Source: Planctomycetota bacterium (GTDB taxonomy: Bacteria; Planctomycetota; SZUA-567; H5-PLA8). From it: DNA of 5,273 nt. Location of the stretch: assembly GCA_025355035.1 (NCBI GenBank), contig JANXLS010000179.1, positions 1 through 5,273 on the forward strand. The letters run 5' to 3'. The translations under genes were made by a program, and so were the position numbers. Under the pieces are notes generated by a model. The model had not been told where the DNA came from. It did no database searches and saw nothing but the letters and a program-made list of their open reading frames with translations. The first letter of the stretch is position 1. The number at the start of each line of letters is the position of its first letter. Positions 1 to 5,273 of this stretch are shown here, in pieces.

Positions 1-75
1 CTCACCGACCAGGGCCGGCAATTCCTGCCGCACGCGCTGGCCTTTCTGGAGCGGGCGGCCCAGCTGGGAGAATTG
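1..75 (+). other. Fragment resembling the end of a LysR-type regulator HTH domain, at a suspected chimeric edge
   Basis: Plus-strand frame 1 reads LTDQGRQFLPHALAF followed by LERAAQLGE. This fits the LysR-family pattern directly after the winged helix-turn-helix (LTxxGxxxLxxAxxxL, start of the linker helix). Composition supports a different origin: 51 of the first 70 bases are G or C, against 39 of the next 70. In the opposite frame the kelch/Ig protein loses its repeat pattern over the same bases. Beyond about position 80 the plus frame only mirrors the Ig repeats, so no further LysR sequence follows. The exact junction cannot be fixed; it lies roughly between 60 and 85. A chance resemblance over 25 residues is possible. 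Confidence 0.5.
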
Positions 76-2696
76 TTCGCGGCAATGGCCGTGATTGTCG
101 CTGCGGGAGCGTTGAAACAGGTGACCGTCAGTGTGTTGGAAGCGGACGATGATCCGAGTGTCCAGCTTCCGAGTGTTGCGGTGCCCGTCGCATCAGTCTG
201 GGCGTTGCCGCCTGTGATGGATCCTCCTCCGGTGGTAACCGCGAATAGGACTGGCGTTCCTGCCGGGACGATGTTATTGAAAGCATCGCTGACTGTGACA
301 GCCGGAGCAATCGGAAGGGTTGTGCCGGGGAGCGCGGATTGATTGTTGCCAGAAACAACTGTAATGAGTGCTGGCGGTCCGGCGTTTCCGGTCGCAGTGA
401 ACGTGACAGACGGGGCCCCAGCGATCGTGGCTGACAACGAATTACTTCCGGCCTTTTGCCCAAGAGTCCAAGTTCCGAGCGTTGCAACTCCGGTGGCGTT
501 CGTGGTCGCACTCGCGCCCCCGACTGATCCCCCTCCGGATACGACGGCAAATGTCACCATTTGGTTTGCAATGGGATTGTTGAATTGATCAGCGACCTTC
601 ACCGCGGGCGCAGTTGACACATTCGTGTTGACGACGGCGGTTTGTCCATTACCCGCGATGATGCTCAACGATGCAACGCTTCCGGCAGTTGCGGTGGCGT
701 TGACGGAGACCGGTGAGAGAGCTCCGGAACTGACGAGCAACGAATTGTTCCCGGCGACTGAGCCGAGCTTCCAACTTCCGAGTGTCGCGGTGCCCGTGAA
801 GTCCGTCGTCGCGTTTCCACCCACGATCGATCCGCCTCCCGCCGAGACGGTGAACGTGACAGACCTGTTCGAAACGGCGTTGCCATAGAAATCTCGCACA
901 ATAACCGCGGGAGCAATCGCGACGTTTGTCCCGACAATAGCGCTCTGATTGTTTCCTGCTGAGACGGTCATCGAGTTCGGCGCTCCGGGTGCGCTTGTTG
1001 CATTGAACGTGACGTTTGAAGTGCCCGGAGACGAGACGTCCAATGAATTGGTGCCTGCGATGGTGCCGAGCGTCCAACTATTAACGGTTGCAATGCCGCT
1101 GGAATTCGTAACGGGGCTGGGGTTGTTCACCGACCCGCCGCCAGTGGTCACAGTAAACGTAGCGATTGCACCGGATACAGGATTGTTGTATGAGTCCAGA
1201 ATCATGACCGAAGGGGCAATGGGAACCGACGTACCGACAGTGCTCGTTTGGTTGTTGCCGGCGTTAATGAACATTTGCGTGGCTGGGCCGACTGTTGCCG
1301 TCGCATTGAATGTCGCTCCCGGCGTTCCCGGAGAGGTGACAGCCAATGAGTTGGGACCGGCGACCGTCCCAAGCGTCCAGCTTCCGAGCGTCGCCGTGCC
1401 GCTGGAGTCGCTCGTCGCGCTTCCGCCTGCAACCGAACCGCCGCCTGTCGCAACGGCAAACGAGACCGGAACGTTGGGGACAGGTCTGCTCAGTGCATCT
1501 AAAATTGTCACGGACGGGGCAATCGGAACGATGCTCCCTACAGTGGTCGTTTGATTGTTGCCGGACGCGATAATCATCTGCGTCGGCGGCCCCGGCGCGA
1601 TGGCGTAGACTTCGGCGGAAGTCAAAGAGGAAGATCCATCGTCTCCGCCGGCGAGCAGCACGTCGCCGGTCGGAAGAGGAGTGGCTGTAAAGAATAAGCG
1701 GGTCGCATTCATCGGCACACTTGTATTTGCCCACGTATCGGTCGCGGGATCGTAGATCTCAGCGCTCGCGAGTGCAGGCGAGCCGTTGCGGCCCCCCGCA
1801 ACAAGCACTTTGCCCGATGGGAGAGTCACCTGGATATGACCGCACCGCGCGATTGCCATCGGTTGCGATGTCAATGTCCATGTGTCGGCCACCGGATCGT
1901 AAAGTTCAGCGCTCGTGAAATAGCTGGCGTTCAAACCGCCCGTTGCCAGAACTTTTCCATTCGGCAGAGGGGATGCGTTGTGAACCTTTCGAGCCACGTT
2001 CATCGCCTGCGCCGTGTTGGACCACGTGCCCGCTACAGGATCATAGAGTTCGCAAATGGCAATGGCGGTGGAACTGTTGTCGACACCCCCGGAGATGAGC
2101 ACTTTTCCACTCGGCAACGGTGTTGCAATTTGGAGGTATCGCGCGACGCTCATCGAACCCGTCGCTGCCCACGTTCCGGTGGCTGGATCGTAAATTTCGC
2201 AAGCGGCCAAAGCTGCTCCCGTGCCAAGTCCACCCGCAACAAGTACCTTGCCGTTTGGCAACAAGGTGGTCGTGAAGGAAGCTCTTTTGCTAATCATTGC
2301 GCCCGTCGAAGTCCAGGTGTTCGCTGCGGGGGTGTAGATTTCTGCCGAACCTATGACTACATTGCTGGGAGAACCGCCCATGGCTAAAACGGTTCCATTT
2401 GGAAGTACAATCGCTCCAAACGAGTTTCGTGCGGCGATCATCGATGCCTTGTTTGTCCACGTATTCGTGGACGGATCGTAAATCTCGGATGCAGTAGTAG
2501 CTGTAGGTGAAACGACATCGCCACCCATGATCAACACGGTGCCGTTCGGCAGCGAGACCGCTTGAGTTTGGTCATGCGCACTGTTTGTCGGGGCGACGTT
2601 CGTGAATGAATCCGCTGCCGAGAGTGTCGCGACCACCAAGACGAGAACAGTCGCACTGAGCGTTCGCAACGTTTTTATCTGCATATTTCGTGTCAT
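1..2696 (-). CDS. Secreted kelch-propeller / Big_1-like Ig-repeat surface protein, C-terminus missing
   Basis: No function is recognised beyond architecture; an extracellular or cell-surface binding role is inferred. The frame is open for 898 codons and reaches the left edge without a stop. Residues 1-28 form a signal peptide (basic MTRNMQIKTLR, then a Leu/Val-rich core, probable cleavage near LSAA-DS). Residues 49-368 carry seven kelch motifs of the form LPNGKVLVAGG...AEIYDPATxTW, spaced 48-50 residues, as expected for a seven-bladed beta-propeller. Residues 370-872 are five tandem Ig-like repeats (AGNNQ...VP-IAP-V-V-D-N-V...TFTV-TGGGS...GTATLGSWTLG...AGxNSL), resembling the invasin-type Big_1 family. 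ATG 2696 is chosen because AGGAG lies 9 bases upstream; an in-frame ATG at 2684 is too far from it. Residues after about 873 become Arg/Cys-rich and do not fit the repeat, so the true gene probably leaves the window's real sequence near position 80. The anchoring or sorting signal cannot be seen. Confidence 0.88.
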   Translation of the reverse strand, partial: MTRNMQIKTLRTLSATVLVLVVATLSAADSFTNVAPTNSAHDQTQAVSLPNGTVLIMGGDVVSPTATTASEIYDPSTNTWTNKASMIAARNSFGAIVLPNGTVLAMGGSPSNVVIGSAEIYTPAANTWTSTGAMISKRASFTTTLLPNGKVLVAGGLGTGAALAACEIYDPATGTWAATGSMSVARYLQIATPLPSGKVLISGGVDNSSTAIAICELYDPVAGTWSNTAQAMNVARKVHNASPLPNGKVLATGGLNASYFTSAELYDPVADTWTLTSQPMAIARCGHIQVTLPSGKVLVAGGRNGSPALASAEIYDPATDTWANTSVPMNATRLFFTATPLPTGDVLLAGGDDGSSSLTSAEVYAIAPGPPTQMIIASGNNQTTTVGSIVPIAPSVTILDALSRPVPNVPVSFAVATGGGSVAGGSATSDSSGTATLGSWTLGTVAGPNSLAVTSPGTPGATFNATATVGPATQMFINAGNNQTSTVGTSVPIAPSVMILDSYNNPVSGAIATFTVTTGGGSVNNPSPVTNSSGIATVNSWTLGTIAGTNSLDVSSPGTSNVTFNATSAPGAPNSMTVSAGNNQSAIVGTNVAIAPAVIVRDFYGNAVSNRSVTFTVSAGGGSIVGGNATTDFTGTATLGSWKLGSVAGNNSLLVSSGALSPVSVNATATAGSVASLSIIAGNGQTAVVNTNVSTAPAVKVADQFNNPIANQMVTFAVVSGGGSVGGASATTNATGVATLGTWTLGQKAGSNSLSATIAGAPSVTFTATGNAGPPALITVVSGNNQSALPGTTLPIAPAVTVSDAFNNIVPAGTPVLFAVTTGGGSITGGNAQTDATGTATLGSWTLGSSSASNTLTVTCFNAPAATITAIAANNSPSWAARSRKASACGRNCRPWSV
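81..1589 (-). repeat. Five tandem Big_1-like Ig repeats, unit about 303 bp
   Basis: The units cover residues 370-470, 471-571, 572-672, 673-773 and 774-872 of the protein. The Gly of the GNNQ/GNGQ motif falls at residues 379, 480, 581, 682 and 783, a spacing of exactly 101 every time. The conserved Trp of the LGSWTLG motif is at 440, 541, 642, 743 and 845, so only the fifth unit has a one-residue insertion, near VPAGTPV. The sequences between the anchors differ clearly, so these are old or fast-diverging duplications rather than near-identical copies. In the related invasin and intimin proteins such domains form rigid stalks that hold a binding domain away from the cell. Confidence 0.85.
1593..2552 (-). 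repeat. Seven kelch motifs (predicted beta-propeller), unit about 147 bp
   Basis: The LP(N/S/T)G start of each motif is at residues 49, 98, 146, 194, 244, 292 and 341. Each has the kelch double glycine (MGG, AGG, SGG, TGG) and, except in the last, a TW pair about 25 residues later (for example EIYDPATGTW). The seventh ends at AEVYAIAPG without the Trp strand, and the segment before the first motif (DSFTNVAPTNSAHDQTQAV) may supply the closing strand of the ring, as is common in kelch propellers. The repeats are at protein level and do not indicate a mobile or CRISPR-type element. Confidence 0.85.
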
Positions 2697-2705
2697 TTTG
2701 TCTGA

Positions 2706-2710
2706 CTCCT
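2706..2710 (-). promoter_or_regulatory. Ribosome binding site of the kelch/Ig gene
   Basis: AGGAG on the minus strand ends 9 bases before ATG 2696. It fixes that ATG over the in-frame ATG at 2684, which would be 21 bases away. A basic signal-peptide n-region beginning at 2696 agrees with this. Confidence 0.75.
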
Positions 2711-2721
2711 GAACAATTAAC

Positions 2722-2773
2722 ATCTCTCGACGTTTGTGGCGACTCACGTCTCATGGTGAGCTGTTCGAGAGAT
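2722..2773 (-). promoter_or_regulatory. Nested inverted repeat (possible leader stem-loop)
   Basis: ATCTCTCGA at 2722-2730 and TCGAGAGAT at 2765-2773 are perfect 9-bp inverted arms. Inside the 34-base loop a second pair, CTCAC (2743-2747) and GTGAG (2756-2760), forms a 5-bp stem with an 8-base loop. In the minus-strand transcript this would fold just upstream of the AGGAG site, if transcription starts above position 2773. It could be an RNA leader element, or the outer arms could be a DNA operator. Neither role is shown by the sequence alone. Confidence 0.45.
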
Positions 2774-2943
2774 TCGTGTATCAAAGCACAAAAAGCGCTT
2801 ACCTGTATAGAGCGAAGAAACTATCGAATCCCTATCGACAAAATTCGATGCGAAGAGTTGTAAAAAATGAGACGCGAACAACCATGTGCGGAAGAATGAA
2901 TCGTATTCGAGCTCATTTTGAGTGTAGCTAAGGCAAGCCAAGC

Positions 2944-2949
2944 AGAGGG
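2944..2949 (+). promoter_or_regulatory. Shine-Dalgarno-like AGAGGG that suggests a CTG start for the esterase gene
   Basis: AGAGGG ends 9 bases before CTG 2959. No ATG, GTG or TTG occurs in frame between the upstream stop TAA (2929-2931) and TTG 2977, which has only a weak AAGTGG 6 bases before it. The purine site therefore favours CTG 2959 (or, less likely, ATC 2956) as the initiation codon. Confidence 0.45.
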
Positions 2950-2958
2950 TGTTTCATC

Positions 2959-4023
2959 CTGTCTAAGTGGATTCTATTGTCTTACCTCGCCGTTTTCACT
3001 TCGTTCGTCCTCGCGGAAGAACCTGAAACGCCGCGTCCGACGATGATCGACGGCGTGCCGTTACCTGGAAAATTTGTGAAACAAGTCGCGGACGAATATG
3101 TCGGGACACAGGTCCACCACGCGCTTTATCTCCCGACGAATTGGGAACGCGGCAAGACATATCCGGTGATTGTGGAATATGCGCCGAATGTGTATCCGCA
3201 GGGCCATTATTCGGGACGCGTGGAGGATTGCCGCATGGGCTATTGGCTTTCCGCTGGGCACGATTTCATTTGGGTCGTCATGCCGTATGTCAATTCGGCG
3301 ACGAAAGAAAATCAGATCCAATGGTGGGGCGACGAGAACGCCACCGTGCTGTATTGCACCACGAATCTGCGGCGAATCTGCGAGCGATTCGGAGGGGATC
3401 CGAATTCGGTTTTCGTCACGGGATTTTCGCGCGGTGCGATTGCCTGCGGTTACATCGGACTCCGCGACGAGAGCATTGCCGACATATGGCTCGGCTTCCT
3501 TCCGCACAGTCACATCGACGGCGGACGATACACGACCACCGGCGCGCGCGAACGTCTGGCGCGGGTGCGCGGTCGAGCGACGTTCATTACGTTTGGAAGC
3601 AACGATAACGGCAAACCGGAGAGCCTCAAAGGTGCCGCGATTTTGAGTGAATTGAAATTCCCGTTTGAGCAACGTGAACTCGCGGGCACTGGGCATGAGG
3701 ATCATTGGCTTGAACGCGATTCACCCACGCGGCGCGACATGCGGACATGGCTCGCGGAGATTTTGAAGACGCGTCCCGGAACACACACGCTACGGGGTCG
3801 TGTTGTCGATTCAGCGGGTAAAGGTATTGAAGGCGTGCGCGTTCAATGCGGGAATTGGCATTGGGCCATCACGGATGCGGATGGACGCTACGCAATTGCG
3901 TCGCTCGTCGCCGGGAAGCGCGCGATGATCGCGACGAAAACGGGCGTCACGTTTTCATCGGATTTGGGCGAAATTGAAATGGATCAACAGGATGTTTCAG
4001 CGAATGACATCGTCGCGAAATGA
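2959..4023 (+). CDS. Exported alpha/beta-hydrolase (esterase type) with C-terminal carboxypeptidase-regulatory-like domain
   Basis: The product is probably a secreted or periplasmic serine esterase; the substrate is unknown. Numbering is from CTG 2959 (354 residues); starting at TTG 2977 gives 348. Residues 1-19 (MSKWILLSYLAVFTSFVLA) form a signal peptide with a Lys, a hydrophobic core and an Ala before EEPE. The hydrolase core covers about 50-270: YLPTNW...YPVIVEYAP, then DPNSVFVTGFSRG, where Ser157 in GFSRG is the likely nucleophile, as in PHB-depolymerase/feruloyl-esterase-like enzymes. Asp216 (FGSNDNG) and His246 (GTGHEDHW, with His249 as alternative) are the likely acid and base. Residues 276-354 (LRGRVVDSAGKGIEGVRVQ...TDADGRYAI) match the small beta-sandwich CarboxypepD_reg pattern. 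A truncated n-region makes the TTG start less likely. The gene is divergent from the kelch/Ig gene and ends 5 bases from the convergent glycosyltransferase gene. Confidence 0.82.
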   Translation: MSKWILLSYLAVFTSFVLAEEPETPRPTMIDGVPLPGKFVKQVADEYVGTQVHHALYLPTNWERGKTYPVIVEYAPNVYPQGHYSGRVEDCRMGYWLSAGHDFIWVVMPYVNSATKENQIQWWGDENATVLYCTTNLRRICERFGGDPNSVFVTGFSRGAIACGYIGLRDESIADIWLGFLPHSHIDGGRYTTTGARERLARVRGRATFITFGSNDNGKPESLKGAAILSELKFPFEQRELAGTGHEDHWLERDSPTRRDMRTWLAEILKTRPGTHTLRGRVVDSAGKGIEGVRVQCGNWHWAITDADGRYAIASLVAGKRAMIATKTGVTFSSDLGEIEMDQQDVSANDIVAK

Positions 4024-4038
4024 ACGCGCTATGCGTTC
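4022..4038. terminator. Weak hairpin between two convergent genes
   Basis: GAACGC (4022-4027) and GCGTTC (4033-4038) form a perfect 6-bp stem with a 5-base loop, overlapping the stop codons of both the esterase (TGA 4021-4023) and the glycosyltransferase (TAG, read at 4031-4029). The pyrimidine-rich stretch on the plus strand begins only some 6 bases later and is not a clean U-tract, so intrinsic termination is uncertain. Confidence 0.3.
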
Positions 4039-4916
4039 GCGTCGGTTTTCTTCTTCGCATCGCTTGCGCCATCAATGTCGCGCGAGGTCGTTGTGCCTTC
4101 GCTGTAAGATGAAGGTGGCGGAAGGCCTTGTTTAATCCGAGCATACAATTTGACGTAGCGGACGAATCGTGTGAACGAGCAAAATGAACAGACCGCCAGG
4201 CCGGGAATGCCGTCGAGAATGCCTAGCTTCAAAATATACATCTTGAAAAATTCCCAGCCGGGATGCAGGAAAAAATTCCAGATGTACGGCTTGCGGCCTT
4301 CGCGATGGTAACGTTCGGCGGCCTGAGTCGTGTAGCGGTTGAAGCGCTGGAAATAGCGGTTGAGACCGTCGAGTGCGCAGGTGATGTGATCGAGCTTCGC
4401 TTTCAGATGCCCGGACTTGCCAAGCTTGCCCGTGGGAACCGCGCCTTCATAGACGCGAACGTCCGCGTGCACATCGCGTTCAGCGTAACGGCCCATGGAG
4501 CGCTTGAAAAGCCGCTGGCAATCGTTGGTTTCCCAGCCGCCGTGTTTGATTTCACCACCGAGAAAAAAATTGCGTCGTACAACGAAATAACCGTCGAGAT
4601 CCGGGCCGTTGGGACACGCGAGCTGTGCTTTGACTTCGTCGCGCAATTCGGGGGTCATGCGTTCGTCGGCATCGATGATAAAAATCCATTCGTACGAACA
4701 ACGCGGGATCGCCCAGTTTTTCTGCGCGGCGGAATTGACGTAGGCGTGCTGTTCGATGCGCGCTCCGAACGATTGAGCGATTTCCAGTGTTTTGTCCGTG
4801 GAGAAACTATCGACGACGTAGATTTCGTCGGCGATGTCGCGGATGGATTCCAGACAAGCGGTCAGATTTTTTTCTTCATTGAAGACAGGAACGAGAACGC
4901 TCAGCTTTTCGGCCAT
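4029..4916 (-). CDS. Family 2 glycosyltransferase, WaaE/KdtX (LPS core) type
   Basis: A GT-A fold inverting glycosyltransferase that probably adds a sugar to lipopolysaccharide core or another envelope glycan at the inner face of the cytoplasmic membrane. The 295-residue product opens with KLSVLVPVFNEEKNL (6-18), then EIYVVDSFSTDKT (31-43, nucleotide-sugar site) and IIDADER (80-86), the DxD-like metal motif. AAQKNWAI (63-70), RRNFFLGGEIKHGGW (114-128), RLFKR (135-139) and DVHADV (148-153) are typical of the WaaE-like beta-1,4-glucosyltransferase branch. Residues 218-262 (HPGWEFFKMYILKLGILDG..., then a hydrophobic AVCSFCSF helix and basic residues) suggest membrane association. The last 30 residues are a hydrophilic Ser/Thr/Asp/Lys tail beyond the usual family end. 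No clear Shine-Dalgarno precedes ATG 4916. The sugar donor and acceptor cannot be told; the LPS role is by family resemblance. Confidence 0.88.
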   Translation of the reverse strand: MAEKLSVLVPVFNEEKNLTACLESIRDIADEIYVVDSFSTDKTLEIAQSFGARIEQHAYVNSAAQKNWAIPRCSYEWIFIIDADERMTPELRDEVKAQLACPNGPDLDGYFVVRRNFFLGGEIKHGGWETNDCQRLFKRSMGRYAERDVHADVRVYEGAVPTGKLGKSGHLKAKLDHITCALDGLNRYFQRFNRYTTQAAERYHREGRKPYIWNFFLHPGWEFFKMYILKLGILDGIPGLAVCSFCSFTRFVRYVKLYARIKQGLPPPSSYSEGTTTSRDIDGASDAKKKTDANA

Positions 4917-4934
4917 AAAATTTCACAATCAAAA

Positions 4935-4960
4935 TCACGTCGCGCCTTTGCGTGAAAAAA
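4935..4960. repeat. Possible copy of a dispersed intergenic phrase with a small hairpin
   Basis: The spacer between the two right-hand minus-strand genes contains CGCGCCTTTGCGTGAAAA (4941-4958). From memory, phrases of the type 'CTTTGCGYCTTTGCGTGAAA' recur between genes in several environmental phyla; only one copy is in this window, so this cannot be tested here. TCACG (4935-4939) and CGTGA (4951-4955) can pair around an 11-base loop. On the minus strand the stem is followed by TTTTG, so it could also act as a weak terminator for the upstream gene. Confidence 0.3.
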
Positions 4961-4980
4961 GGTTTTCATTGACACCGTAA

Positions 4981-5273
4981 TTAGTCGGCCTTTTCCTTTG
5001 GGGTGTCTTTCGGTTTCGGAACGTATTTGCGTTCGAGTTTGTAATCGTCCGGAATCACAAACGGATCGCCGAGTGAACGCGCCTTCGGGTCCAGAGCATT
5101 CTTCGTCGTTTTTTTGACGCTGATGACTTTTACATCGAGCTTCCCGCCTTCGGCCAATTGCAGATGCATCTCCATTGGCACGTGACCGAACGTGGCTTTG
5201 TTTTCCCTGAGATAGAGCGCCATTTTTTCACCGACGATACGCAGCAGAAAGAGCACTTCGGAGTTGTCATATG
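4981..5273 (-). CDS. C-terminal part of an unrecognised protein, runs off the right edge
   Basis: The frame is open from the right edge to TAA (4983-4981), giving 96 visible residues. The reading begins YDNSEVLFLLRIVGEKMALYL and continues protein-like before any good start, so the gene very probably begins outside the window. GTG 5256 and ATG 5223 are possible internal starts, without a clear Shine-Dalgarno. An ATG at 5270 is in another frame. The middle part (ATFGHVPMEMHLQLAEGG followed by KLDVKVISVKK) has the beta-strand/turn/beta-strand feel of a TonB C-terminal-like domain, but this is a weak impression. The end (YVPKPKDTPKEKAD) is a charged, Pro/Lys-rich tail. The gene lies 64 bases upstream of the glycosyltransferase on the same strand, so the two could be co-transcribed. 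Confidence 0.65.
   Translation of the reverse strand, partial: YDNSEVLFLLRIVGEKMALYLRENKATFGHVPMEMHLQLAEGGKLDVKVISVKKTTKNALDPKARSLGDPFVIPDDYKLERKYVPKPKDTPKEKAD

Larger units (their letters stand above)
2697..2958. promoter_or_regulatory. Divergent intergenic region, no confident promoter boxes
   Basis: This 262-base stretch separates the start of the kelch/Ig gene (minus) from the start of the esterase gene (plus), so both promoters should lie here. A TATACA on the minus strand at 2804-2809 could be a -10 box, but no matching -35 is found 16-18 bases upstream. On the plus strand nothing close to a sigma-70 pair is visible. The region also holds a nested inverted repeat (2722-2773), an 8-bp palindrome AAGCGCTT (2793-2800), two CTATCGA copies 11 bases apart (2821-2827, 2832-2838) and an 8-bp inverted repeat AAAATGAG/CTCATTTT (2864-2871, 2912-2919). 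Two overlapping small open frames here have no coding character. Confidence 0.5.

Noticed and set aside
73..342. 89-residue plus-strand open frame continuing from the LysR-like fragment
   Set aside because: Beyond about position 85 it is only the antisense of the fifth and fourth Ig repeats, so it is not a real extension of the regulator.
949..1554. 201-residue plus-strand open frame with repeated PSVQLPSVAVP-like segments
   Set aside because: It is the antisense mirror of the Ig repeats, and its periodicity is inherited from them. The minus frame has a signal peptide, ribosome site and recognisable domains.
1836..2387. 183-residue plus-strand open frame
   Set aside because: It lies wholly opposite the kelch motifs, is rich in Arg and Cys, and shows no domain.
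81..2552. Regular repetition that might suggest a CRISPR array or tandem DNA satellite
   Set aside because: The periods (about 303 and 147 bases) and the preserved reading frame fit protein domain repeats, and the DNA copies are too divergent for CRISPR repeats.
2734..2941. Two opposite 65-residue open frames in the divergent intergenic region
   Set aside because: They overlap each other, have no good ribosome site, no family resemblance and no coding-like composition.
3061..3705. 214-residue minus-strand open frame
   Set aside because: It is antisense to the catalytic core of the esterase, whose GFSRG and GTGHEDHW motifs support the plus frame.
4263..4955. 230-residue plus-strand open frame
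   Set aside because: It is antisense to the glycosyltransferase, whose motifs are clear on the minus strand.
1..5273. Search for tRNA, rRNA, transposase, integrase, attachment sites or phage genes
   Set aside because: Nothing with the needed sequence or structure was seen on either strand.

Overview
The window looks like chromosomal DNA of a free-living Gram-negative bacterium of the Planctomycetota/Verrucomicrobiota/Acidobacteriota kind, with Verrucomicrobiota my best guess. That placement is an inference from gene content: a secreted kelch and Ig-repeat protein, an exported esterase with a carboxypeptidase-regulatory-like tail, and a WaaE-type glycosyltransferase. The moderate G+C content fits. 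No marker gene is present to settle it.

Layout. (1) Positions 1-2696, minus strand, are one long reading frame with no stop before the left edge. It encodes a signal peptide, seven kelch motifs (a predicted seven-bladed beta-propeller) and five tandem Big_1-like Ig domains of about 101 residues. Its last 60-80 bases look foreign: they are GC-rich, they stop encoding the Ig repeat, and on the plus strand they read as the end of a LysR-type helix-turn-helix domain. I suspect a chimeric join there. (2) Positions 2697-2958 are a divergent intergenic region with a leader inverted repeat, several short repeats and a Shine-Dalgarno-like site for each flanking gene. (3) Positions 2959-4023, plus strand, encode an exported alpha/beta-hydrolase (esterase type) with a C-terminal beta-sandwich domain, possibly started at CTG. 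(4) Positions 4029-4916, minus strand, encode a family 2 glycosyltransferase resembling LPS-core WaaE/KdtX enzymes, convergent with the esterase and only 5 bases from it. (5) Positions 4981-5273, minus strand, hold the C-terminal end of an unrecognised protein that runs off the right edge.

The genes do not form an obvious pathway. Three of the four concern the cell envelope or exported proteins. I see no RNA gene, CRISPR array, transposase or phage gene. I did not find a convincing new biological system. The points most worth checking are the left-edge junction, the nested inverted repeat in the leader of the kelch/Ig gene, and the non-standard start of the esterase.
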